A program made the translations under genes and the position numbers. The notes beneath the pieces were generated by a model. The model was not told where the DNA came from, did not search any database, and saw nothing but the letters and a program-made list of their open reading frames with translations. Shown one piece after another: positions 1 to 6,159 of a stretch of DNA of 40,620 nt. Source of the DNA: Bacillus sp. SD088 (GTDB lineage Bacteria; Bacillota; Bacilli; Bacillales; Bacillaceae_C); NCBI RefSeq assembly GCF_017355205.1, contig NZ_JADIJK010000035.1:1-40620 (forward strand), in the 5' to 3' direction. Position 1 is the first letter of the stretch. The number at the start of each line of letters is the position of its first letter.

Positions 1-172
1 GTTGGGCTGGGTTCGGTATTGTACTGGGCTTAATCCAGCCAATTTTAGTTTTAAACGTTCATTGTTGTACCAATGGATGGACTCTTCAATTCTCTTTTCT
101 AATTTCTCATAGTTAAACTTTGCCATAAAAAAACCCAAGTGCTAGTTTTTTACTCTAACATTTGGGGGTCAC
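1..172 (-). mobile_element. Internally deleted IS3-family element end
   Basis: Read on the minus strand, 126 to 1 encodes the C-terminal tail of an IS3/IS150-type OrfB transposase (WYNNERLKLKLAGLSP, then VQYR), the usual end of the rve integrase domain. Only about 45 bases upstream, at 155-172, lies a sequence of the kind found at the tips of these elements (GGTGACCCCCAAATGTTAGA on the minus strand). An intact copy would need roughly 1.1 kb of orfA/orfB between this tip and the OrfB tail, so the copy has lost its interior. The element runs off the window start, so the other end and the stop codon are not visible. No function is expected. The family call is firm; the exact IS is unknown. Confidence 0.7.
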
Positions 173-201
173 CACCAGCGTGAGGGCTATTTTTCATCTT
201 G

Positions 202-232
202 AAAAGGCCCTTCTATATTAGAAGGGCTTAAA
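202..232 (-). terminator. Rho-independent terminator of the 57-aa gene
   Basis: GCCCTTCT (207-214) pairs perfectly with AGAAGGGC (220-227) around a 5-base loop. On the minus strand the stem is followed by CTTTTC. It lies about 20 bases past the stop of the small gene at 249-422. Confidence 0.65.
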
Positions 233-248
233 GGCAAGGAGGTGCTAC

Positions 249-422
249 CTACCAATCATCATGTCGACGGCGAACTTCTCGACACTTACAAATGAATCTC
301 TCGCGGTCGCGATCACAATCATCCCTATCCCGCACTTCTCGACACTTGCAAATCAATCTTTCCCGTCTCCGCCTATCTCTTTCTCCACCTACAAAATCAT
401 CGTCATAGTCATAATAAGACAT
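249..422 (-). CDS. Small arginine/aspartate-rich protein with internal duplication
   Basis: A 57-aa ORF starts at ATG 422 behind the Shine-Dalgarno GGAGGTG about 12 bases upstream and ends in a terminator. The N-terminus is acidic/aromatic (MSYYDYDDDF). Two near-identical 15-residue repeats follow: ERLICKCREVRDRDD and ERFICKCREVRRRHDD, each with a CKC motif. The two halves are also recognisable as a DNA repeat. Highly charged, cysteine-paired, very short proteins of this sort in Bacillaceae are often spore-coat components, and two other sporulation-type mini-genes follow at 712 and 908. That role is inference; no family is recognised. The reading on the opposite strand here is a shadow. Confidence 0.6.
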   Translation of the reverse strand: MSYYDYDDDFVGGERDRRRRERLICKCREVRDRDDCDRDRERFICKCREVRRRHDDW

Positions 423-711
423 ATACTCATCGCACCTCCTATATATATATTAAAGCCGGCCGACCTTAATACATATATTATTGAAAAATGTCATATTTGT
501 TTGGACGGAGTGTCTGGTGATAAAGAGGATTTTATATAAATAAAAAAGTGACCGCGGCCTAAACTGTTCAATTCAAAATTCAATCCTCTTAGATTAGTGG
601 TCATTATAGTTCATAAAACTATTTTTAACCTAATTTAGTCCTCTACGTGTATTTGTCCATTTCAAAAAGGAGTTTTCAATCATTTAATAGTAATGAATGG
701 AGGTGATTCAA
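423..711. other. Intergenic, divergent mini-gene promoters
   Basis: This 289-bp AT-rich gap separates the divergent 57-aa gene and the CotD-like gene. It should hold both promoters. I see no convincing SigA or SigK consensus, no RNA gene and no further ORF with a ribosome binding site. Confidence 0.4.
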
Positions 712-867
712 TTGTTTGCCCATAACAGGCCAATCGTTTGTCTTATCCATCCCGTTGTGCACGTTAATCGTCTAAATGTAGTAGATGTACCTAGACATAT
801 TTACAGACCAGTCACTAGAACTGAATTCGTTGAACATAGAATGAGGGGGCCTTTTTGTCGCTGGTAA
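712..867 (+). CDS. CotD-like small spore coat protein
   Basis: A 51-aa ORF is set by a strong Shine-Dalgarno (GGAGG, 699-703) placed 8 bases before a TTG start at 712. The protein carries the pattern [14 protein letters not shown], then [14 protein letters not shown], and ends PFCRW. The I/VHPVVH segment and the following H/Y-P residues resemble the spore coat protein D (CotD) family, although it is shorter than B. subtilis CotD and much poorer in histidine. It would be made late in sporulation and deposited in the coat. The next gene, YjcZ-like, lies 40 bases on in the same direction. Alternative: an unrelated small sporulation protein. Confidence 0.6.
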   Translation: MFAHNRPIVCLIHPVVHVNRLNVVDVPRHIYRPVTRTEFVEHRMRGPFCRW

Positions 868-907
868 ATTCCGAAATTGCACATTTTATATAAAGGAGGG
901 ATTAACT

Positions 908-1006
908 ATGAGCGAATATGGACATGGGACTGGATTTGCTTTAATTGTGGTTCTGTTTATTCTTTTAATCATTGTTGGGACTTCATATGTTGGCGGCGGA
1001 TTTTAA
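908..1006 (+). CDS. YjcZ-family sporulation membrane peptide
   Basis: A 32-aa ORF with Shine-Dalgarno AAGGAGGG placed 8 bases before ATG 908. The sequence [20 protein letters not shown] followed by IIVGTSY and a glycine-rich tail (VGGGF) is the standard YjcZ pattern: a short Gly/Tyr head, one hydrophobic helix (about residues 10-25) and Gly/Tyr at the end. Members are abundant multicopy hydrophobic peptides in Bacillus, associated with sporulation; their molecular role is not established. A longer ORF in another frame over the same DNA is a shadow. Confidence 0.85.
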   Translation: MSEYGHGTGFALIVVLFILLIIVGTSYVGGGF

Positions 1007-1076
1007 TATTTAGTTGTGCAATAAAAACAGGGTTATTAAATCGTACTTTCCAGTTTAGTTTCATTGGTAATTCCTC

Positions 1077-1337
1077 CTAGAATAATTTTGTCAACACAAT
1101 ACCGACTAACCCACCGACTACAGCCGTGATAATTGCTGTAATGATTGCTCCCGTGACCTTACGTCTTATCCACTGGGTATCGTTGCGGATTTCCTTTAAC
1201 ATGTCTCTCAGATAACTAATCTCGCTATCTTGCAACTTGTCATTGATCTTTAATGCCTCCACGTCGTTTTTTATTTGGCCCTGTTCTTGCTTTTAATCGT
1301 TTATGTCCTGCTGTACCTGATTTTTCCACACGTCCAT
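1077..1337 (-). pseudogene. XhlA-like prophage lysis protein, in-frame stop
   Basis: From ATG 1337, behind a perfect Shine-Dalgarno (GGAGG, 7-8 bases upstream), the frame reads MDVWKNQVQQDIND, then TAA at codon 15. It continues in the same frame as KQEQGQIKNDVEALKIND through to TAG at 1077. The joined 86-residue product has a coiled N-terminal part (a VEALKINDK heptad-like stretch), the WIRRKVTGAIITAIITA segment and a single C-terminal membrane helix ending in LTKLF. This is the layout of XhlA/haemolysin-type proteins from defective phage PBSX and relatives. A GTG at 1262 could restart a 61-aa piece, but it has no ribosome binding site. I interpret it as a prophage remnant. No holin or endolysin is seen beside it. 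Confidence 0.7.
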
Positions 1338-1389
1338 ATCTTCAACCTCCAAGCGATCCGCCCCCTTCTCTCTAAATTTAGCCAAAGAA

Positions 1390-1411
1390 AAAGAGCCCCT
1401 AAGGACTCTTT
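1390..1411 (-). terminator. Terminator after SinI-like gene
   Basis: On the minus strand AAGAGTCC, loop TTA, then GGGGCTCTTTTTC forms a hairpin with a U-run directly overlapping the TAG stop of the SinI-like gene. This supports the gene being a real, separately ended unit. Confidence 0.7.
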
Positions 1412-1509
1412 TCAATAAACTCTCTAATTTCTTTAACCGTAATACCAAATTCTAAAGCCTCTTTAATGAGCTCAACCCATTCTTTGTCTAAATCCCTATT
1501 ATCAGCAAT
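1399..1509 (-). CDS. SinI-like antirepressor, no standard start codon
   Basis: The frame from codon ATT (1509) to TAG (1399) gives about 36 residues: IADNRDLDKEWVELIKEALE, then FGITVKEIREFIEKSP. The (L)DxEWVxLxxEA...GIxxxEIRxFL pattern is the SinI dimerisation domain, which in B. subtilis binds SinR and relieves repression of biofilm genes. A Shine-Dalgarno GGGAGG (1520-1525) sits about 10 bases upstream of the ATT, but there is no in-frame ATG, GTG or TTG between it and the domain. Either ATT is used, as in infC, or the start was lost by mutation. A c-di-GMP-I riboswitch lies immediately upstream and a terminator immediately downstream. No SinR is in the window. The domain call is confident; the intactness of the gene is uncertain. 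Confidence 0.65.
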   Translation of the reverse strand: MADNRDLDKEWVELIKEALEFGITVKEIREFIEKSP

Positions 1510-1519
1510 AACCCCTAAA

Positions 1520-1625
1520 CCTCCCTAAAATAAGACTATTTTAGGCAGCCCAGCCATCATAGCATTACGCCTTAGACCTGTAGCTTTGCGTCCCAATCTT
1601 TAAAGTGGTTTGCCTTTTTCACTAA
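1520..1625 (-). promoter_or_regulatory. c-di-GMP-I (GEMM) riboswitch with SD-masking hairpin
   Basis: Read on the minus strand, the region contains the hallmark GEMM-I core: AAGGCAAACC, then a P2 hairpin, GGGACGCAAAGC, GGTCTAA, and GGCTGGGCTGCC closing the P1 stem (GGCA with TGCC). Directly after it, CCTAAAATA (1537-1545) and TATTTTAGG (1524-1532) form a perfect 9-bp hairpin whose 3' arm runs into the GGGAGG Shine-Dalgarno (1520-1525). Because the CC of the P1 3' strand is shared with this hairpin, ligand-stabilised P1 should weaken the SD-masking stem, predicting a translational ON switch. That direction is inference. One P2 pair is mismatched, so some decay is possible. The target is the SinI-like gene. 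Confidence 0.82.
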
Positions 1626-1757
1626 TTCCCTATAGACCCATACCAATAGTACCAGAAATTAGCTATGCATGGTTTAGTGATCGTTCTAAAAACTTCGACA
1701 TTATTCGCCATATTCCAAGTTCACCAAATAAAGCACCTCGTGTGAGATGCTTAATAA

Positions 1758-1979
1758 CTATTTTTTCTTTTTGATTTTTTCACGAATTATTTTATTATCA
1801 GGCTCCTTGACATTAGACAACGTTATATAATGTCCATTTTTATTAAGAATAACTCTGTTTTCTCTTGTTACTTTACGAATTTCCCAGTACTCTTTTTTAT
1901 CTTCATAAAGTTTAACTTCGTATTTTGGATAAGCCTTCAACAAAATCAAAAGAAAGTGAGCGACTATAAAAAATGACAA
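1758..1979 (-). CDS. Small hypothetical protein with N-terminal membrane helix
   Basis: This frame gives 73 aa from a TTG at 1979. A hydrophobic stretch (SFFIVAHFLLILLKAY) is followed by a basic/charged soluble part ending IIREKIKKKK. A YEVKLYEDKKEYWEIRK segment looks like genuine protein sequence rather than noise. No clear ribosome binding site is seen, and the frame stays open further upstream to a TGA, so the start is uncertain. I do not recognise a family. It could be a remnant of a longer gene in the degraded element around it. Confidence 0.4.
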   Translation of the reverse strand: MSFFIVAHFLLILLKAYPKYEVKLYEDKKEYWEIRKVTRENRVILNKNGHYITLSNVKEPDNKIIREKIKKKK

Positions 1980-2100
1980 TAGTAAATATCTGACATATCA
2001 CAGTTAGGACTATAGAAAAAATAATGTAGTATACGAGATCAGATTCATCCTTAATCTCAATTAACTGTTCAAAAGTTGTCATTACAACTATATGGAGAAA

Positions 2101-2679
2101 GAAGGCTTAGCTTGATTTCGAGACGTTTGTCACCCTCGCTTATACAGGATTAAGGTAGGTGAACTATGCACACTGAAAGAAACCGACTTAATAGAAAAAA
2201 ATGATGGAAACTTTTCTTTATCCATTACAAAAACATATTACAATCCAACTAATAATATTAGATCATTTCAACTTGTGACTCCAAAAACTTTGTCATCAAG
2301 AAGAATAATTGACATTGACAATTTAGTTGTAGGTTGCATTAAATCTGTCTTAGAAAGAAATAAGGAAATAAAGAAAATTGCCAGAGAGGAATATTATGAT
2401 ATTTTCGTTAACAACGGAACATATCCAGGGTATCCTCTTTACATAAAGTTGATTGAGCAAAGAATGGCGAGATTATTAAAATTATGCGGATTAAATGAAT
2501 CCTTAACTCCACATTCATTGAGACACACTCATACATCTTTATTAGCTGAGGCGGAAGCTAGTCTGGAAAGCATTATGGAAAGGTTAGGACACTCAGATGA
2601 TGATATCACAAAAAAAGTATATCTCCATACAACAGAAGCAGTAGAAAAAGAGATGCCGAAAAGTTCGGAAATCTCATGA
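2101..2679 (+). pseudogene. Tyrosine recombinase (integrase), frameshifted, 5'-truncated
   Basis: The catalytic half of a phage/ICE-type tyrosine integrase is readable. FVTLAYTGL is followed, after loss of one base at about 2153-2155, by VGELCTLKETDLIEK and then the rest to TGA 2679. It contains LTPHSLRHTHTSLLAEA (His-x-x-Arg box) and RLGHSDDDITKKVYLH (His and Tyr nucleophile). The first catalytic Arg falls at the frameshift (GLR/VGEL). The sequence upstream of 2101 shows at least one more disruption, and the N-terminal DNA-binding domains are absent. It closely resembles the integrase at 9723-10442 and, like it, lies about 90 bases from a copy of the 19-bp groEL attachment core. It is therefore the relic integrase of a second element at the same site. 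Confidence 0.85.
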
Positions 2680-2704
2680 AAGGTGTACTCGATTTTGACT
2701 AAAT

Positions 2705-2742
2705 ATGGTCAAAAAATGGTCACAGGATAATCCCATGACCAT
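2705..2742 (+). repeat. Putative integrase arm-type sites of relic element
   Basis: ATGGTCA occurs at 2705-2711 and 2716-2722 with an 11-bp period, and in inverse (TGACCAT) at 2736-2742. The pair sits just after the relic integrase stop. This is the same place and spacing as the ATGTTAGCA pair after the other integrase at 10451-10470. I read these as integrase arm-binding sites; this is inference from position and phasing. Confidence 0.45.
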
Positions 2743-2773
2743 TCAGACTTGCTATTATAGGGTTTTTTGATGT

Positions 2774-2792
2774 TTATTACATCATGCCGCCC
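2774..2792. other. Attachment core, distal copy (attL/attR)
   Basis: TTATTACATCATGCCGCCC is an exact 19-bp copy of 10522-10540, which is the last codons and stop of groEL. Bases on both sides differ, so the identity is confined to the core. It marks the far end of the 7.7 kb island. On its left it abuts the integrase end of an older element. Confidence 0.85.
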
Positions 2793-2993
2793 GTGAATTG
2801 AGAGTGTGTAACATCGTTAACGAAAGGTGAAAAAAGTGCGGTAAATCAACGTTTTGGATATTTTTGGCTGTAACATCTTTAACGGGGATTTACCGTTTTT
2901 TATGGAATTGCGTTAGCAAAATGTTAGCAAGATCGGTAATGACAAAATTAGCATTGGAAATAATCATAAATAATTTCCTTCTTACGCAATTAG
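2793..2993. repeat. Island end: direct repeats, hairpin, arm sites
   Basis: This gene-free stretch inside the distal att core is densely structured. GTAACATCGTTAACG (2808-2822) recurs as GTAACATCTTTAACG (2870-2884). CGGTAAATC (2839-2847) pairs with GATTTACCG (2887-2895), which is followed by T6. GTTAGCAAAATGTTAGCA (2912-2929) is an exact copy of 10453-10470 at the other island end. Paired repeats at both ends of an integrated element are what integrase/excisionase arm sites look like. Confidence 0.6.
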
Positions 2994-3243
2994 TCATCGT
3001 TTCTTACCAATGAAAGAATACAGCTTACCCGTATCAAAATCCTCTTCGAAAAGGTAAATCCCAAAATACCTCACATTACTGTTACACCTATTACTTGGAT
3101 ATCCAATACCAACATTTTGCATTTCATTTTCGATGTCTCTTTGACTTATTTACAAGCCATATACTTTTTGGTATTTCTTATTATGTTTCAAGTGATTTAC
3201 AGTCCACTTCGGATTGTGCTTTCCAATAATCCCCAGTATATTT
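2994..3243 (-). pseudogene. Remnant of an unknown protein with in-frame stop
   Basis: A minus-strand frame that has no recognisable start reads LNILGIIGKHNPKWTVNHLK, then HNKKYQKVYGL, then TAA (3150-3152). It continues in the same frame as ISQRDIENEMQNVGIGYPSN and on to FGIYLFEEDFDTGKLYSFIG, ending at TGA 2994. Composition and continuity on both sides of the stop argue for a once-coding region. It begins right at the stop of the HEPN gene (3242) in another frame. I do not recognise the family. Confidence 0.45.
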
Positions 3244-4369
3244 AGCTCTTTTTTGCTTCAATATGACCGCCTTTCTCAATCCATGAATATAACCATTTAA
3301 CCTCTATTTCGTGAAAATCAAAATAGCGTACTATATCCTTTATGTTGGAATATCCATACCAGTCATATTTATGAACAAGCTTCACGTTTCTCTTTGAAAT
3401 ACTAGATAATTTTTCATCTTTCGAGTCACATAACAATACTGACGCTAAGAATAATGATTCATTATTATCCTCGCTTATTGGTACTTCAAACAACGTTTTA
3501 GATATCGCTTGTTCTAATTCAGTCAATCTACATTTACTTTTATTAGCAATATAGTAATCTACTAACGATTCCACAGTTATATTTTTATAAGTACCTTCAA
3601 TAAGGTCAGAGCCAGTTATATGCTCATCGGGATTTTTAATAAACTTCATAAGTACCTCATCTGATGGTGGTAAGGTATCATGCATGGACTCCCATGCTTC
3701 TTTCCAAGCGTCTAAACCCATATGTACAGCAACGGCTCTGGCTGTCAATATCTGAATTTGATAGATAACCATTTGAGACTCATCACTTGTAATGTTGAAG
3801 AAAGGAGGGAGTGGCCAGATTAGTTTTTCTTTGTATGACATTCGGCCATGAGCTATGGAATTACGTGACTTAACAATTTTATTAATTAAAGAATAGGTGC
3901 GTTCATCTAACATAGAGTGCCTTTTTAAAAAGTAATTTATCTTTGTAATGATTGAGGCTTCTTCACTAATTAATACTTCCTTTAAGATCTTTAATTTAGA
4001 ATTGATTGTATTTTCACTAGCTTTACCACTTTGATTAAGTGTTTCCCTAGAGAATAAGGTTAAAAAACGTTCTATTTCATCAGTAGCTTCCTTTTTAAAA
4101 TCATTATAGTAGTAGCTTACAAGTAATTCTAGAATATGAAAATGTGTTAGAATTGCTTCGTCATAAAGAGTATCCACTTCACTTTCAGAAACCATATAAA
4201 GCGCTTTTCTCCATCTATCTAATAAAGTAATTATTAATGTTTTGAAACGTTTATCTTTCAGCTTCTCAAGCAATAAATTTAAGTCCCCCGAATAGTCTGA
4301 CCCTTCTAATAAAAAAGAAGCGCCTTCTATTTTTTTGGTAGGATTAATTTCGACTATCAATACTTTCAA
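3242..4369 (-). CDS. HEPN-domain protein (putative RNase), probably frameshifted
   Basis: A 375-aa all-helical-looking protein. Residues 165-180 read KIVKSRNSIAHGRMSYKE. RNSIAH (R169, N170, H174) is the RNxxxH signature of HEPN ribonucleases, as found in Apea-like and abortive-infection proteins; the preceding helix pairs (about 70-165) fit a HEPN bundle. The C-terminal about 190 residues are not recognised. The open frame begins at a TTG (4369) without a ribosome binding site. A well-initiated frame at 4344-4514 runs into it and overlaps by 26 bp, so the native protein was probably longer and is now frameshifted. It ends the island's minus-strand gene series. Role by family: RNA cleavage in phage defence or toxin action, inferred only. 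Confidence 0.65.
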   Translation of the reverse strand: MKVLIVEINPTKKIEGASFLLEGSDYSGDLNLLLEKLKDKRFKTLIITLLDRWRKALYMVSESEVDTLYDEAILTHFHILELLVSYYYNDFKKEATDEIERFLTLFSRETLNQSGKASENTINSKLKILKEVLISEEASIITKINYFLKRHSMLDERTYSLINKIVKSRNSIAHGRMSYKEKLIWPLPPFFNITSDESQMVIYQIQILTARAVAVHMGLDAWKEAWESMHDTLPPSDEVLMKFIKNPDEHITGSDLIEGTYKNITVESLVDYYIANKSKCRLTELEQAISKTLFEVPISEDNNESLFLASVLLCDSKDEKLSSISKRNVKLVHKYDWYGYSNIKDIVRYFDFHEIEVKWLYSWIEKGGHIEAKKS

Positions 4370-4514
4370 TTGTTCTTATACTTTCAACAATAAGTAGATT
4401 ATCTCTGGTATAAACTGTTGAGTTATTTAATTTAAACTCAACATTAAGACTATCTATACTAGGTATTTCATATACTTCTTTTGAAAAAATAACTCTTTCT
4501 TGCTTTTCCTTCAA
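4344..4514 (-). pseudogene. Likely N-terminal part of the HEPN gene, out of frame
   Basis: A 56-aa frame starts at TTG 4514 with GAGAAGGTG placed 7 bases upstream, a good ribosome binding site, and ends at TAA 4344 inside the start of the 375-aa HEPN frame. It begins KEKQERVIFSKEVYEIPSID. The last codons (IRTIESID) lie exactly where the HEPN frame opens. One insertion or deletion near 4350-4369 would fuse both into a protein of about 420 aa. The alternative is two overlapping genes, but the downstream one has no ribosome binding site of its own. Confidence 0.45.
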
Positions 4515-4640
4515 CTTCGTACACCTTCTCTGTTAGGATAATTGTCTCATAGTACTTTAGTGCTACAGCTAAGTAATTAATACGGAGGTCAATCGATATG
4601 ATAAGGTCGATATTCAACAATAAAGCTCTTTAATAAATAC

Positions 4641-4666
4641 AGTAGCTTTAATACGTTAAAGCCACT
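4641..4666 (-). terminator. Terminator after the 404-aa HEPN gene
   Basis: AGTAGCTTTAA (4641-4651) and TTAAAGCCACT (4656-4666) pair around a 4-base loop with one wobble. On the minus strand the stem is followed by a T-rich stretch. It lies 11 bases past the stop at 4678. Confidence 0.6.
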
Positions 4667-4677
4667 GTCCTACACAC

Positions 4678-5892
4678 TTATATATCACATTCAAAATATG
4701 GCGAGTATTTCTTATCAACCTCAAGGCAATATTTAAAAATCAAAATGTGAGCAATTTCCTGTATTATAGAATTCCATAAATTTTCTTTTTTCTTCTCAAT
4801 ATCATCAGGTATCTTTAAGTTAAATTTATAGTCACCTTTCCCATGAACAATACTATTTCTATAAATATAAATTCCTTTTGAAAATTCTTCTATCTTATTC
4901 TCTCTTATCAAACCGCTCTTTTGTGCAAATATCATAAGTTTATCTATTTCATTCCCAATTGAACTCAATAAATAATTTAATAATTCCTCTTCACCTTGTT
5001 TGTAAATTTTACTAGTAGCACTTATAAAATCATTTATTTCACTATTTATCTTGTATGTATTAATATTTTCAATAAATATAGATTTTTGATTTATTATAAA
5101 AAAGTATTCTAATACCTTATAAAAATATAAAAATGAAACTTCCTCTTCCTTTATACTTATTGCAGCATTATAAAAACTAATTACTTCTGGAAACTTAATT
5201 TTATTGAATACCCCTTTTTCTATTTCTTGTTTAAAAGTTAATTGCATTTGCTCTTGTTCATCAAATTCATAGCCTGAGATATTATAATATTTCCCACTAA
5301 AAGCACGAATTCTTGGATATTCGTCAGTATGTACCGAAGGATTACAATACCCTATGTAAAATAAAGCTTGTTGAACCATACTTTTGTAATTAGAATTATC
5401 GACACCCGATAATTTTATTGTCTCATTCATCTCCCAATCGCCCAAATATTTATCATCTTCTAATTGTTTGAAGACTAGTTGAAAACTTTCAGAAGGCACC
5501 CCTACCTTGACACCCACTTCATCAATAAAAAATTCCTTTATCTTGTAATCATCATTATAACTAACGTTACCATAATCAAAGAATAATTCTATATAATCAC
5601 CAAATTTGAATCCCACACATGGAAATTTAATTAATTTATTATTAAAAATGGATAAATCAAAATCATCTTTTTTTATATAATAATTAATGTCCTTGTCTTT
5701 TAAACTATCCGGGGACTTTAAAGCTAAAAGATTACTATAATCGTCTTTAAATAGCTCCTTAAAATCAACTGCAATTTTTTTATCACCCAAAAATTGCAAT
5801 ACAAATTTTTGATCATCTATATGCAATAGTAAAATATCATTAAAATAATTTTCTACCCATTCAGAAACAGCTTTATGAACTACTTCATTCAT
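4678..5892 (-). CDS. HEPN-domain protein with RNxxxH motif (putative defence RNase)
   Basis: A 404-aa protein from ATG 5892, chosen because AAGGGGTG lies 6-7 bases upstream; an earlier TTG at 5931 has no such site. The N-terminal half looks beta-rich (GFKFGDYIELFFDYGNVSY near 94-112). The C-terminal half is helical and carries YRNSIVHGKGDY: R345, N346 and H350 form the HEPN RNxxxH catalytic motif. The two-part layout resembles Apea-type HEPN proteins, but I do not recognise the N-terminal domain. It follows the HNH remnant and is unrelated in overall sequence to the other HEPN protein at 3242-4369. It has its own terminator. Base composition is very AT-rich compared with groEL, consistent with acquired cargo. 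RNA cleavage in defence is inferred. Confidence 0.72.
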   Translation of the reverse strand: MNEVVHKAVSEWVENYFNDILLLHIDDQKFVLQFLGDKKIAVDFKELFKDDYSNLLALKSPDSLKDKDINYYIKKDDFDLSIFNNKLIKFPCVGFKFGDYIELFFDYGNVSYNDDYKIKEFFIDEVGVKVGVPSESFQLVFKQLEDDKYLGDWEMNETIKLSGVDNSNYKSMVQQALFYIGYCNPSVHTDEYPRIRAFSGKYYNISGYEFDEQEQMQLTFKQEIEKGVFNKIKFPEVISFYNAAISIKEEEVSFLYFYKVLEYFFIINQKSIFIENINTYKINSEINDFISATSKIYKQGEEELLNYLLSSIGNEIDKLMIFAQKSGLIRENKIEEFSKGIYIYRNSIVHGKGDYKFNLKIPDDIEKKKENLWNSIIQEIAHILIFKYCLEVDKKYSPYFECDI

Positions 5893-5918
5893 AATTTCAC
5901 CCCTTATTATACTTTGAA

Positions 5919-6125
5919 TCAATCCCACCAAGAAATACTCATTAAATTTGTTGCCGTGTTTCTTGATCCTTTAGATGTATTACAGGTATCACACAGTAGT
6001 TGAAAGTTAGAGGCATCATTAGTTCCAGCAATTCTATTATTGCCTTGATAATTTAAAGGGATGATATGATCGATGTGTTTGCTGACATCACTATTTACAA
6101 TTCCAGATAGGTGGAATGCCAGAGC
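5919..6125 (-). pseudogene. HNH endonuclease, 5'-truncated remnant
   Basis: The frame between TAA (6126-6128) and TGA (5919) reads ALAFHLSGIVNSDVSKHIDH, IIPLNYQGNNRIAG, TNDASNFQLLCDTCNTSKGS and on to SWWD. IDHIIPL, N..SNFQLLC and CNTSKG are the conserved pieces of an HNH nuclease (His-Asp-His box, Asn, and the second C-x2-C half). There is no plausible start codon before the motif and the first C-x2-C half is missing, so only the C-terminal half survives. Its last bases lie just upstream of the HEPN gene's Shine-Dalgarno. It was probably a DNA-cutting effector or a restriction-like gene. Confidence 0.7.
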
Positions 6126-6159
6126 TTATACACCTAATGAGAATTTGACTTTATTTTTT

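Noticed and set aside
261-539. A 92-codon plus-strand frame
   Set aside because: It is the antisense of the 57-aa gene and its upstream region; no ribosome binding site.
4583-4633. Short plus-strand ORF (about 11 aa) with a Shine-Dalgarno-like GGAGG
   Set aside because: Only 11 codons, opposite to all cargo genes and with no sign of a leader-peptide attenuator.
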